Shown here: positions 20,869 to 31,597 of the stretch, piece by piece
How positions within the stretch are numbered: position 1 is the stretch's first letter
Layout: every line of letters starts with the position of its first letter
Assembly (NCBI GenBank): GCA_949358305.1
Contig: OX442319.1
Location: 746,001-806,000, forward strand
Length of the DNA: 60,000 bases
Direction of reading: 5' to 3'
Origin: Strigamia acuminata
Lineage: Eukaryota > Arthropoda > Chilopoda > Geophilomorpha > Linotaeniidae
Position numbers and translations under genes: made by a program
The notes under the pieces: generated by a model
Seen by the model: the letters and a program-made list of their open reading frames with translations, nothing else
Told to the model about the DNA's origin: nothing
Databases searched by the model: none

Positions 20869-21705
20869 GTTGAACACATTCATTTTGACATCGAATATGC
20901 CTTGGAACAGCAACTGGGCGCTTTGCCTGTTCCCTGCCTGGGGATGGACAGTAAGAAGATCGTAGCAGGTTTATTTATTTGTAACAGAATATAAAACGTT
21001 TTTCTTCATTTACAGAATTCGGCGCAGCAGTTTGCAAATTCTAACCGCGCACCCATGCAGCAAAGAAGCCGTCTCTCCCTTATTTTTTAGTATTTACAGA
21101 CAGATGGAAACGAGAAAATCGCAGATCATTTACAGCATAATATAAGTAAAAATATATTTTTTTACCAAATTTTTTCGAAATTTTTCTACATTTTATTGAA
21201 ATTTCAGGGATTATGATCGAAAAAAGAAAAATCCTTTTTGTTTGGAAGTCTAAAAAGGTGATTTGAGTGGATATTTTATATTATTTAAATTTATTTAATT
21301 AATTTTTTGATTTTTTCAAATTCTGTTTTAGATTTTGAAGTCATCTTTAACGAAAGCAAGCGACCAAATAGGTGAAATTAAAGGAGAAATTGCGTTTTAA
21401 AAATGGTGTTTGATTTGTTTTTATTTTAATATAGTTGTGGAGATGTGCCTTCGCCCGATTTTTCATCAGATAACAAGAATTACATTGAAGTGGAGGAGGA
21501 CAATAATATGATTAACAAGAGTTTGAATAAATTATACGCCAGTAAATTCAAACAAAACACATCGGCTAGAGAGGAGAACGAGGTGCAGTTGGTCGAAGAT
21601 GGAAGTAAAAAGCGGAAAAGGAGGAAAATTGAGACATCGACAGAGCACAAACCAAAACCACGCAAGAAGAGTGACGGTGATTTGATTTATCAGAAAATGA
21701 AATGA
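20848..21705 (+). CDS. Possible small multi-exon gene inside the Tc1-like element
   Basis: Not recognised. A frame starts MQEIIAS within the left inverted repeat and runs about 49 codons. A GTAAG donor at about 20951 and pyrimidine-AG acceptors at about 21015, 21097, 21209, 21331 and 21435 suggest small introns, and the last segment (about 21436-21705) is open for ~89 codons. It encodes a charged C-terminus with an acidic patch (EVEEDNN) and a basic cluster (KKRKRRK) that could be a nuclear signal. Exon borders are guesses and one candidate exon (21210-21259) has an in-frame stop, so it could be a captured host fragment or decayed. No function is proposed. Confidence 0.3.
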
Positions 21706-21793
21706 GGGAAACAGGATTTTTTTTTGTTTTGATACTTTTTTAATTGATACTTTGATACTTTTTGATATTTTTTTAAATTTCTGTCACATTTTA

Positions 21794-22080
21794 TCAATTT
21801 TGATCAATTATTTTTCGATTTTGGTCAATTATTTTTCGATTTTGGTCAATTATTTGTAATCTTTTGTTAATTATTTGTTTGTTTTGGTTAATTATTTGTT
21901 TGTTTTGGTTATTTTTTTTACCATTTGTAGCGAACCATTGTAATTTTTCGTCTTTTTTGACTTTTTTTTTACATTTTTTGATATTTTTGTCCAATTTTTG
22001 ACAATTTTTGATAAATTCTTATCAATTTCTAATAAAGTAAATAAGTAAATTGAATAAAAAAATTATTTTATTTATTTTTT
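21794..22080. repeat. T-rich minisatellite in the Tc1-like element
   Basis: Units of about 21 bp around TTGGTCAATTATTTTTCGAT and TTAATTATTTGTTTGTTTTGG repeat about five times, followed by plain T-rich DNA. The matching minus frame (NQNKQII-type repeats) is an effect of the repeat. Confidence 0.7.
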
Positions 22081-22109
22081 AATTATCTGATAGGTAACAT
22101 TGTGTAGTT

Positions 22110-22262
22110 TCAATACAAAAGAAAAAAGAAAAAAACAAATTGATTCGGTTCTTGAGCTTGGTAATTTTGCTGAGCTTCGAGTTGTTTCGCATGTTGTTGT
22201 TGTGTCTTAAAATGCCGCCCAAGCTGCTGTTCCCGCAGCTTGCTAGCTATGATTTCCTGCAT
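22110..22262 (-). CDS. Short Gln-rich frame starting in the right inverted repeat
   Basis: A 50-codon frame starts with the same MQEIIAS as the left one because the ATG lies in the inverted repeat. It then diverges into a Gln/Glu/His-rich helix-like tail (LREQQLG, QQQHAKQLEAQ). It is too short to assign. It may be the first exon of a longer transcript or chance. Confidence 0.25.
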   Translation of the reverse strand: MQEIIASKLREQQLGRHFKTQQQHAKQLEAQQNYQAQEPNQFVFFFFLLY

Positions 22263-22580
22263 TGCTTCGCGGCAACACACGTTCCAAATCGTCCGGGATC
22301 AGTCCGTTATCCACCTCCGTCGTCGCGCGTTTTCTCTCGATAAAATATAAACAAGCATCCAAGACTGTTTATTTTTTGTTGTTGTATTTGGGCGAATCAC
22401 CGTTGAACGTGGATTTGAAGTTGAAAACAGATACCAAATGGCCAAGTCAACAAAACAGGTCGGCCATTTTGAGATCCAGGTTTGTTCTGTGATGTCACAC
22501 AAACTCAGTGGATTTTCATGCCTCTGGTGGGAAAATTTACAACTGCTGTAACCAAGGGAAGTTTTTTTTGTCCATGACTG
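22242..22580 (-). repeat. Right terminal inverted repeat of the Tc1-like element
   Basis: Inverted copy of 20530-20868, followed by the TA duplication. Confidence 0.88.
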
Positions 22581-22593
22581 TACATAATTATTT

Positions 22594-22765
22594 TTAAGAG
22601 GGAAGGTGTGGTATAGTGCACCTAGTAGCAGTATTAGATAACTTATGGTATCATGCTGGTTGTAACCGATGAATGCCCTCTATGGGAAATGTAGTAATTA
22701 ACAAGTAGTTGGAATAAAGTTATAACATGTTTAGATATAGCCATGAGTGCTGTTTCAACCCGCCA
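22594..22765 (+). repeat. gypsy-A polypurine tract and probable 3' LTR
   Basis: TTAAGAGGGAAGG (22594-22606) abuts TGTGGTATAG at 22607. The following ~160 bp includes a GGAATAAAG polyadenylation-type signal (about 22710) and ends around CCGCCAC (22765). No second LTR copy is in the window, so the right edge is approximate. Confidence 0.6.
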
Positions 22766-23052
22766 CTGCCGTAATGCGACGAGTTGAAACGCGGTGGGGA
22801 ATTGTTTTCAAACTCCCCATAGGCCTATACTTTGCTTAGCTGCGAGGAGAAGTGATTCGAATTGAGTTTCGGCCATTGCTCTTGATTGAAGCTGATCCAG
22901 GGAATTTTGGGGTTAAATCTCCCTACTCACTCATTTCATGTGTAGTTGAAATGAAGACTCTTGTTGCAAAATAAAACATCATCTGTTTATTCATGGAGAA
23001 TTGAATTATTTCTCCTTTAGAATAACAAATCTAACATGAGAAGAACAAACTT
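22766..23052. other. No gene seen
   Basis: Intergenic or old repeat sequence with a TTTCAACCCG..CGAGTTGAAACG inverted pair overlapping its left edge (about 22753-22794). Nothing else can be assigned. Confidence 0.5.
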
Positions 23053-23127
23053 AAAGGTCATGGGAAGAGAAATGAAAAATTTCTCTCATAGCTTTGAAAT
23101 AACCTTAAAAAAGGTTACGTACCCATT
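23053..23127 (+). repeat. Left arm of a ~75-bp inverted repeat (partner 24417-24493)
   Basis: The sequence from AAAGGTCATGGGAAG to TACCCATTT is the reverse complement of 24417-24493 with a few mismatches. The arms enclose 1.29 kb, including a palindromic array. It may be a foldback element or two opposed copies of one repeat. Confidence 0.75.
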
Positions 23128-23479
23128 TTAAATGAATAACTTACAAAATAATAAAGAATTTGTTGTATTAGATGATCAAATCTTGTTATCACCATTTCAA
23201 AAAGGAAACCATTTTGTGCAATGCATTGTGGGATTGCTAAGTCATCGGCGACATGATTTGAAAACAACAACACCACGCATACATTCGAAGTAGTGTTACG
23301 CACATTGATTCAATTGTTACCAGCCAATTTTAGGCCAAAAAACATTGATTTTAGAAGTTCTGACCCCCGGAAAATTTTAAAAAATAACTGGTACCAGCAG
23401 ATTTTGGCAAAAAAACATGGCTGTTAGAGGTTTCAACCTCCGAAAATTTTTTGGTGTAAAACAGTACCGATCGATTTTT

Positions 23480-23665
23480 ACACCTGCCGCATTTGCGCGA
23501 TCGAATACAGCCAAACACCTGCCGTATTTGTGCGATCAAAAGCGGCGAGTGTGTGGCTACTTTCGATTGCGCAAATGCGGCGAGTGTTTGGCTGCATTTG
23601 CGCGATCGAATGCGGCCAAACACCCGCCGCATTCGATCGCACAAATGCGGGCGGTGTTTGGTCGA
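23480..23665. repeat. GC-rich palindromic tandem array 1
   Basis: A half-unit built on GCCGCATTTGCGCGATCGAA and GGCCAAACACC occurs about eight times in alternating orientation, so the stretch folds into stacked hairpins. Local GC is far above the AT-rich flanks. Short frames here simply translate the repeat. Confidence 0.8.
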
Positions 23666-24416
23666 TTCTCAGGTCTTAAATAAATTTATTTTAAATAATA
23701 ATTTAAATAGATAATCAAAAACTTGAATATATAGAATATATACAGAATCGGTTTTTAACTCCTTCAAAGTTGAAAACCGATTCTGTAATCAAGTTTTGAA
23801 AATCGGATTTTGGTAATTTGGAATTGAATGCGCCTAATTCATTTTGATTTAACATGGTTTTTATGAAAATTTTTAAAAAGTACACAACAGCTGCATTTAA
23901 AAATCGTTTAACATCAACACAACATCATCACCCATTCCAAACCACTAAGGTTTTTACTGCCAACCCATCACCGCCAAAATAATACACTAAATCCTAAAAC
24001 TATCAATTTTTTTTTGTTATTTGCTGTTCTTTCCAATTTTTTTTTGGTAATTTTTGATGATTTTCTGTTATCTTTGGTAATTTTTTGTTGTTATTTGGTG
24101 TTACTTTTGGTTATTTTGGTAATTTTTGGCTATTTTTATTTTTTTAAATTTTTTTAAAATTTTTGTTTGCTGGTATTTTTGATTATTTGCTGTGATTTTT
24201 TGTTATTTGCTGTGATTTTCTATTTTTCTGGTAATTTTCACTAAAAAATATGCTGAAATCGCGAATCGGTGCTAGAAATCCCATGCTTGTTTGTCGTCGA
24301 TGACGTAAAAATAATGCGGTATGTATAAACTTTGGAAAATCGTAATGACGGAACAATTACTGCTAGGTTCGAATTTAAACAGCAGTTTTAAACAATATCA
24401 CGTAAGTTTGTCAACT
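23666..24416. other. AT-rich sequence, no gene seen
   Basis: Contains an inverted pair around GAATCGGTTTTTAACTCC and GAAAACCGATTC (about 23745-23785) and a long T-rich tract (24000-24245) of TTTTTGGTAATTTTTG-type units. No coding potential. Confidence 0.6.
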
Positions 24417-24493
24417 AAAGTGGGTACATAACCCTTTTTTAGGCTATTTCAAACACTTGAGAGAAATTTTTCATTTCTCTTCTCATGACCTTT
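24417..24493 (-). repeat. Right arm of the inverted repeat pairing with 23053-23127
   Basis: Reverse complement of the left arm. It starts at AAGTGGGTACATAACCC and ends TCTCATGACCTTT. Confidence 0.75.
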
Positions 24494-25245
24494 AACAACA
24501 AGAGAGAGGAAATATCAAGCTTAACTCTTTCTACATTTTCTCATAACTCTCTGTAACAAGGATTGCTTGGCAATTACAAAATACAAGAGGCACCTAGTGA
24601 CTAAATTCGTAAATAACATCAGATAGAGAATGCATTGTGCCTCATGATACAGATTAAATCGATTATAATAACAGAAATCAGAGAAAAACATTATAACAAG
24701 TAAGAAATGAATAAACTTAACTAAATCTGCAAATAACGAATCTAAAACAAGTCAAATACACTGTAAAAATGCATTAATTGCATTCCCTTACAAAATTAAC
24801 AATTCCTTCTTTTCTAGTTTACTTTTGAAGCAACTCAGATGCTTCGAACTCATCATTTATCCCGCACAACTGAACTGGGAACGGGACAACACTCATAAAC
24901 AGATAGAAATACTACAAGACATTGGAAAACCACAGTAAAAAATTACTAAACCTTGAATTTGTCATTATAGGAGATAAAAATACTTAACAAACATTGTCTC
25001 TACTTAAAATTGACACACAAAAAGACCTGTAAAATTCCTATTACAACAGAAAAGATTTAGATAATTGCTAAATAAATAACTTATTCATGAGACTGAAATT
25101 AGACATTCTTCTAAGTATTTTTAACCAAATAAATTTAAACTGCTATTAATTAGACGAGCAGTTGGGAACTCTCTTTTCTCCTTATGTTGCTCGCAACAGT
25201 GCAACCAGTGCTTTAATGATGAAGATAGTACAAGAATCAAAAGCT
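24494..25245. other. AT-rich sequence, no gene seen
   Basis: No credible reading frame. TGTTGCTCGCAACAG at about 25183 also appears at 53023 in the DIRS-like relic, so part of this stretch may be a related old element. Confidence 0.5.
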
Positions 25246-25798
25246 ATGTCGATGTGATATAGAATCACATTCTGTCAATTTTTAGTTGTTATCTTGATGT
25301 ATATTTCGATATTTCATTTACATTCAATCTTATTTAGTTATTTTCGGCATTTATATACGTATATTTATTGTGTTTAAGCATGCAGTATCATGCAATGCCT
25401 AGTGTTTCATTTCAATTCACTGTATTTTCAATTTGTTTAATGCCAATTATCGACACCAGAGTGTCTAACTTGTACTTTATCTAAAATCCAAGATGGCAGC
25501 ACACACAGGTGTGTGCACTTTCAGCTTTCTCACCATAGAATATGGAACATTATGTAAGATATTTATTGTTTCTATTAAACTTTTATGTTATTAAGTGTTG
25601 TTTAATAGTTTAGAGCACCTTAAGTGCTAGTTTACTTTAGTATTAGCGCACATAAGCAGCCATATGCCACGCGCCCGTCTTTTGCCGACAAAGAGACGTC
25701 GCCATTACGTTCGTCTCGTGCAGAGACGAACCCGAATTGTCCGCACGCTTCCACATGGCGATTACCGCCAAATTTCAGCGCACCCCTCTGCTACAGTT
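25246..25798. repeat. Old solo LTR of the copia-A / 43554 family
   Basis: The 3' half parallels the solo LTR at 43554-44078: AAGATGGC before a palindromic ACACACAGGTGTGTG, a GCGCCC segment followed by paired CGTCTCGTGCAGAGACG, CGCACGCTTCCA and the end CGCACCCCTCTGCTACA. The left edge is estimated and no target duplication is evident. Confidence 0.5.
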
Positions 25799-26600
25799 TC
25801 AGCACCATAAGTGCCTTCCACTGCGCTACAGCACGGACGTTTTGTTCACTTCTAATCGATGTTGGGTGAGTGTTTGGAAGAAATGACATCATCTTTAAGC
25901 TTGGCTTAAACCCTGAAAACAATATGGCTGCCACTTTATTAGCAGTTTGAAAAAGGTGTGACTTTACACATACAATCAGCAGGACAAATCATATCAGTTA
26001 CAGAATGAATCCCTTGGGATTGGCAAACATAAGTTATATAATGCTATAGGACAAATCATAATTGGGAAACCGTATTTGGACCAGCATGGAAAACCTGTCC
26101 AATGCAAGCCACGGCAACGCACAGCTATCGTACGCAATCAAAATGCCGTTAGCGACGATTCGCTCCAAAGCCACGACATGCTGCCCACATTGGCGTTAGG
26201 GAACTTTTATACTTTGGACCAATGAAAGACAGCAATGAATCGCCAACCCGAGACATCGCTTTTAACGCGCTAAACCAGAAACACGTGTCGAATCTGTATA
26301 ATCTGTTGGCCTATGATCCCAATAAGATGATTCCCAAGCAATTTTCTAACTGTGCGTGAAGTGCACAAAACGTGCCGCCATCTTTAATGTCTCGAAAACA
26401 TGATATTCTGGGTACCAGGTTACATTGGCAAAAGATCATGTGATCCAAACAATAGAACAAATCTTTATGGATGTAAAAAATAAACATGATAAAACAACAC
26501 AAAAATACAGCAGACACTGCTAAATGATAAAATAGTGCAAACATACAATTCCAAACAATGCTTATGCTTGAATAACAATTCAATTAAATCAAACTAAAAG
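25799..26600. other. Unassigned stretch with one short coding-like segment
   Basis: Positions about 26188-26358 translate without stops (contains YFGPMKDSNESP and NLYNLLAYDPNKM) and have a more balanced base composition than the flanks, so it may be a gene or element relic. I do not recognise it. Confidence 0.3.
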
Positions 26601-27095
26601 ATTTTAAGAAAATTGCAATTGAAAAAGTAGTTTTGAAAAGAAAAAGTCATAAAAAAATTCAGTTTTTTACCCATATCTCTGCAATGGTGCCAGATATGCA
26701 AATTCCAACCAGAGGAATCGATTTTTTGGGTCATTTTACATCTAATCAGCACATTTTTGCCACTTTTCCAAATTTTGGCCATGTTATTCTTGGACTTGTG
26801 TCTACTTTTTCAATTGCGATTATCTTAAAATCTTTTAGTACAAAAGATTTGAGAATTAGTCATTTTTAGACTAAACAAATGATGGTCTACAAGTTTACAA
26901 TTGGAAATTTCTGTCTTTCTCTAACGGTTTCCGAGATAATTTCCCAATGACCTTGAAGGAACATCTCAAGGTCAAATTTCGGGTCACCAAAAGATTGCCC
27001 CACCCAACTTTAATACTTTGCCATCAGCGAATTAGATGCATTGTTACCACTTTCAGTAATATTTAGTAGGGAACCAGACTTTTGTTCCACCCTGT
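26600..27095 (-). repeat. Dispersed repeat with ACAGGGTG end, copy 1
   Basis: About 470 bp closely matching 56220-56711 (shared CCATATCTCTGCAA, TTTCCGAGATAATTTCCCAA, CAAGGTCAAATTT). The right end TTTTGTTCCACCCTGT is the reverse complement of the ACAGGGTGGAACAAAA terminus type, also seen at 28504 and 58351. It is non-coding and probably a DNA transposon derivative. Confidence 0.75.
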
Positions 27096-27099
27096 GCAA

Positions 27100-28215
27100 C
27101 CCGGGTTGGTGAAAGAAAGATGGTCATTTTCAAACAACGGATTACAGAACCAATTCTGACGGCCATGCGTCAGTCGGATAGAATGTATAAGAGTTATTGT
27201 CAGATTGCGGTTCCTACTGTAAATGCAAGTGCAGTTCCGACGCATCCGGATGCACTTAGCATAAGTAATCCGATTACTAACCAATTGAATATTACTGAAA
27301 GTGTTAATACTAGCGATTTAACATCCAAGAGTGAATGCGTAACGCAGGCGAGCGAAATTACGAAACCGTCTTATAGCGAGGTGTTAGAGACACCAAAGGA
27401 CAGTACTACTCCAGGGACTTTAGTTGGTTTACAGAAGGGAGTGACACGTGAACATGACCCGCAAGGGAAGACTGTTTTGAGTGAATCCAACACGGGTGCG
27501 CTTCCGGCCAACGGTGTTAAAGGGGGCAACCTAATACAAAAGCAGATAAGGCGTTAGACATCAGCTATTGGCACGGCCGTATGGCACATTTACACACGAA
27601 GAGAATTGTCGACATGGAAAAGTCAACAGACATATTCGGAGTGAAGTTGTCCAATAAGGACATGGACCAATGTGACGCGTGCATGAAGGCGAAAAAGACA
27701 CGTGCGGGGTTTCCTCTGATTGGGCAGATTTTAACCAAAGGCATCTTAGACCTTGGGGGGCAAGCCAAACTAAAACCCTTGGGGGTGGGAGTTATTTCCT
27801 ACTTATAGTGGACGATTTTTCACGATTTATGTGGATACACATCCTCAAGAAGAAGAGTGATGTATTAGGGATTTTTAAGATTTGGCAAAAAGAGATCAAA
27901 CGCTCCACATCTAAAAAGGTCAAAGCAATACGAACTGATAACGGGGGTGAGTTTGTATCTAAAGATTGGGCAGATTATGCTCAACAAAAGAGAATTAAAT
28001 GCGAGCGGACGAATGCATACTCGCCTGAAATGAATTACGTGGCCGAGCGGGCCAACCGCCTAATCTTAGGGGGGGTGAGAGCAATGTTGATTGATTCAGA
28101 TTTACCCAAGAGATTGTGGGAAGAGTTAGCGGTAACTCTTGTTTGTATAAAGAACTTGTACCCACATCCGAAATTGAACAATCGTTCTCCCTATAATGTA
28201 TTCTATAACAGAAGG
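27100..28215 (+). pseudogene. Copia fragment (copia-C relative): linker and integrase
   Basis: In three frames it reads a spacer resembling copia-C (IFKQRITEPILTAMRQSDRMY), then the HHCC region WHGRMAHLHTKR and QCDACMKAKKTR, then the integrase core FLLIVDDFSRFMW, IRTDNGGEFVSKDW and SPEMNYVAERANRLILGG. It stops at PYNVFYNRRASV, where the sequence turns around into the next feature. Frameshifts near 27560 and 27720 disable it. Confidence 0.85.
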
Positions 28216-28490
28216 GCTTCAGTTAGTGGGTGGAGGAAGTGGAGGAACAGTAGATGTACTGGGAACACTCTTTTGTTTCATAATAGGTTTTGGGTTTCTT
28301 GGTAATGGAGGCTTAGCTCCAGATAAGGGCGGAAGTGCAGGTGGAGGTTGAAATGCGGGTGGAGGTTGGGATGGGGCTTGTACCACTTCATCTTCATCCT
28401 CTGATTCCTCCCATGACGGTATATATCCAATATATCCCGGCTCTTGGGTCTGACTCTTAGTCTGCCCAACCTTCATTGCTTTCTCATCCC
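28216..28490 (-). pseudogene. Inverted copia linker fragment (Pro-rich)
   Basis: The minus strand encodes an acidic then proline-rich linker (SWEESEDEDEVV, then PPALPPLSGAKPPLPRNPKP) similar in position and composition to the copia-C linker between integrase and RT (PPIPPPVEPPVPKEKPPLP). It directly abuts the + strand integrase fragment head to head, so part of the element has been inverted. Confidence 0.7.
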
Positions 28491-28503
28491 CCTCATACCA
28501 GTA

Positions 28504-28770
28504 TACAGGGTGGACAAAAAGTATGGTTCACAGTAAATAATTCCCAAACTGTTTTAGTTGTTGATTTAGCAAAATGATTGTCAGGGTAGTTTTTTGGGGG
28601 AAATCTAATTATGACATCGAACTTGACCTCAGAACTCATCTTCAAGGTCATCCATATTGTAACTTGAGAACCCTGACAGATAGAGCAAAAAAGTGAATTA
28701 GAAAGTTGTAGAGGATCATCCAATTAGTCTAGAACCATTCTTAAAAAAATTATTTCTTCCTGAAAGGTAC
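28504..28770 (+). repeat. Dispersed repeat with ACAGGGTG end, copy 2 (truncated)
   Basis: Starts TACAGGGTGGACAAAAAGT, the same terminus as the repeats at 27095, 56711 and 58351. The body is different or diverged. It separates the copia fragment from gypsy-B. Confidence 0.55.
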
Positions 28771-31597
28771 GTGGAATAGGAAAGGAGTTGATAGTTCCGG
28801 TGGATAAAATTAAGATTAACATTACAATTGGAAAACTGAACCACAAAGTAGAGGTGTTAGTAGTGTCAGGATTTAATCATCAGCTTTTATTGGGGATCCA
28901 TTCATGATGTTGACAAAAAGTGTCGTCGAGTTGTTGGATGAAAAGCAAGTGCATTGCCTTGACTCCTCAACCAAAGCGATTGAGTTGTTAAATGAAAAAC
29001 AAGTGCATTGCTTTGACTTTGACTCCTCAATTGCTAAAGATAAGATGAATAAAAGCCAACAAGATTAGATGAAGCAGATACTTCAAAAGAACCAAGATAG
29101 ATTTGCAGCCACAGACAAAGACTTAGGCAGAGTTACAACATTTAAACATAGGATTGACACAGGTGAGCATGATCCAATACATTTGCAGCCTTATAGACGT
29201 TCAATCGCAGAAAAAGAAGTAGAGGCAGAAGAGACCAGAAAGTTGCTAGAAATGGAAGTCATCAGGGAATCAGAAAGTCCATGGAGTGCGCCTGTACTGC
29301 TAATAAAGAAAAGAGACGGTAAATGGAGATTTTGTGTCGATTGGAGGAGGTTGAACGCGATCACAAAGAAAATGGTATACCCACTGCCCAGGATTGCTGA
29401 CACCTTAGATCAACTGGCAGGGGCCCAGTATTTTTCGATGATGGATCTCATTCAAGGATATTTCCAAGTCGAAATAGATGAAAAAGATCGTGAAAAAACA
29501 ACGTTTACCACTTCAAGCGAACATTTTGAATTTAATGTCCTCAGCCAAGGTCTCTGTAACAGCCCAGCCGCATTTCAGAAATTAATGAATAAAGTTTTAG
29601 GTAATCTTCTGGGTAAGGTCTGTATTGCCTATATTGATGACCTTATAATATTTTCAAAAACATTTGATCAACATCTTCAGGATCTCGATGCTGTCTTCAG
29701 CAAGCTGCATTTGGCAAACTTGGCGCATCCGAATTTTGCAGAGCCATTCATTGTCTCTACAGATGCAAGCGCTTATGGACTTGGAGCAATTCTTAAACAA
29801 CGCATAAACAAACAAGAACACGTGATTTGTTATGCCAGTCGATTGTTGAGTACGGCGGAACAGAATTACAATGCCACTGAAAGGGAGTGTTTAGCCATAA
29901 TATTCGGCATTAACAAGTTCCGACCATATCTTTACGGTAAGAAATTTACAATTGTGACAGACCACTCAGCTTTACAATGGTTGAAAAGTGTGAAGAATCC
30001 CAACGGAAGATTGGCCAGGTGGAGTCTACAACTGGTGGACTACGACTACGATGTGATGTATAAGTCAGGCAAGAAGCACACGGATGCAGATGCTCTTAGC
30101 CGAATCCAAGAAGAGAGTGGTAAGGAAGAAACAGAAATTATTCCTTTATTACTTCTCGAGAAACTCAACTTACCTGTCGAACAGCATAAGGACGAGAAAA
30201 TTTTGGAGATCATCACTGCAATGGAAAAGATTGAGCAACTTCCAAGGAACCGGAAACATCCTTTAAAACAGTTCGTTCTCCAGGACAATATTCTGTTCAG
30301 AAAGAAAAGTTACGATTCTCTGGACATGGAAGGAAACCTTTTAGTAGTACCGCAGCATTTATGTAAGCAAGTGTTAGAAGAAATGCATGACGGGCTCGTA
30401 GGTGCTCATCTTGGCCTAAATAAAACGTGGAAAAGGATTAGAGTTAGATTCTTTTGGCCAAGAATATACAGACACGTAAGAAATTACGTACTCTCGTATA
30501 CCCATTGCGCACGTAGCAAGTCAATGACCACTCCACGAAAAGGTTTAATGCAACTATGGTCGACAATTTCAAAACCATTCGAGAGGATTGGAATAGACAC
30601 GTTAGGAAGCTTTCCAGTTTCACAAAATGGAAATAAATATGTTTTTGTCGTAACTGATTATTTGTCACGTGCAGTCATCGCTAGAGCAGCTCCAGCATGC
30701 ACAGTGCTAGAAGCAGCGAAAACTCTTGTGTACAAGGTAATGTTAAAAGAGGGAAGTCCACGGGAAATACTCAGCGATAAGGGAACGGAATACAGGAATG
30801 AAGTGATTAATGAAGTATCAGCATTGTTTAAATCCCAGCATAAATCTACTTCCGGGTACCATCCTAGGACCAACGGATTAACGGAAAGATTTAACGCAAC
30901 GTTTGCAAAAATGTTGACATGTTATACTAATAAAGATCACACAGATTGGGACGAATTTTTACCATTTCTCATTTTCTCCTATAATTCTGCAGTTTATGAG
31001 ACTACTGGGTATATTCCATATTATTTACTGAAAGGTTATGAAGTTGATCTGAGTGTGGACATGAACTTGAACCTTCCTCAAAAGGAATTCCCTCTTCGCA
31101 CTTCCAAATTCATGCGGGAGATGCGAAAAATTGCCAACGAAAGATTAGAATGACAAAGCGAGAAAAGCAAGAGAAGATTTTATTTGGACAGAATTGCAGT
31201 GGAATTCGAACCAGGAGAGATGGTTTACTTGAAAACCCCAAACAGGAAAGTAGGGTTAAGCGAGAAACTCCTGCCACAATTTTCTGGACCATACGAAATA
31301 GTTAGACGCACAGCGCCAAACAATTACAAAATTAGGAATTCATCAGGAAAGAAATCTGACATTGTCAATGTAGAGCGTTTGAAACCATATAAGTCGCGAG
31401 AAGAAATTCCAGAAACTATTCTGCAGGACCAGCAAAGAAAGTAACATTTTTGGATCAAGTGCAGGAAAATTCGCGAAAAGACGATCAAAATGCGGAATTA
31501 GTGAAGAAAGACGATTATTCGCAAGATAAGCCTAAATTAGGAGCAAACGAAAGGTTTATCGATGATGACGATCAAATGCCCCGCGCCTCCACCACTT
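28771..31597 (+). mobile_element. gypsy-B copy 1: Ty3/gypsy retrotransposon fragment
   Basis: A contiguous protease remnant, RT, RNase H and integrase. The 5' part at 28771-29068 contains a protease-like VEVLVVSGFNHQLLLG segment and a local duplication of a LLDEKQVHC / LLNEKQVHC unit with stops. The 3' coding end is cut at 31597 by an LTR-like segment. A second copy of its 3' end lies at 54776-55523. Confidence 0.85.
29069..31444 (+). pseudogene. gypsy-B copy 1 Pol: RT, RNase H, integrase
   Basis: Open from 29069 to 31153. RT motifs are SPWSAPVLLIKKRDG, FCVDWRRLNAITKK, FSMMDLIQGYFQVE and YIDDLIIFSK. At about residue 215 (FSKLHLANL to AHPNFAEPF) the RT thumb and connection are deleted in frame, and RNase H begins at once with STDASAYGLGAIL and TDHSALQWL. 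Integrase follows: zinc region HDGLVGAHLG..SYTHCARSK (first Cys replaced by Tyr), core IGIDTLGSF, LSDKGTEYRN and YHPRTNGLTERFN, then a TGA at 31151 and the GPY-type C-terminus FSGPYEIVRRTAPNNYKI up to 31444. Compared with copy 2 a few residues are lost around the stop. The deletion and stop make it non-functional. Confidence 0.9.

Larger units (their letters stand above)
20530..22580. mobile_element. Tc1/mariner-like element with 339-bp terminal inverted repeats
   Basis: Ends CAGTCATGGACAAAAAAA in inverted orientation, flanked by TA on both sides (20528-20529 and 22581-22582), the Tc1/mariner target signature. The arms 20530-20868 and 22242-22580 are near-identical except for a short variable stretch about 25 bp from each tip. 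No DDE transposase is visible in the 1.4 kb interior, so it would be mobilised in trans. It sits between gypsy-A pol and its 3' LTR. Confidence 0.88.
1..22765 (+). mobile_element. gypsy-A: degenerate Ty3/gypsy retrotransposon, host of nested insertions
   Basis: The pieces of one Ty3/gypsy pol lie in order on the + strand: RT start (about 100-357), RT core (13077-13420), integrase zinc-binding region (13421-13594), integrase core and C-terminus (19524-20486), then a purine tract and an LTR (22607-22765). The reading continues across each insertion once the 5-bp target duplications are recognised. The RT end and RNase H are missing between 13420 and 13421, which is an internal deletion rather than an insertion. 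Frameshifts and stops (near 103, 13195 and 19602) show that it is dead. The 5' LTR and gag must lie left of the window. Confidence 0.85.

Noticed and set aside
23351-23714. Cys/Arg-rich frames (IRSRKCG repeats) resembling a zinc-binding protein
   Set aside because: They translate the palindromic array on both strands, so the periodic Cys comes from GC-rich repeat units.
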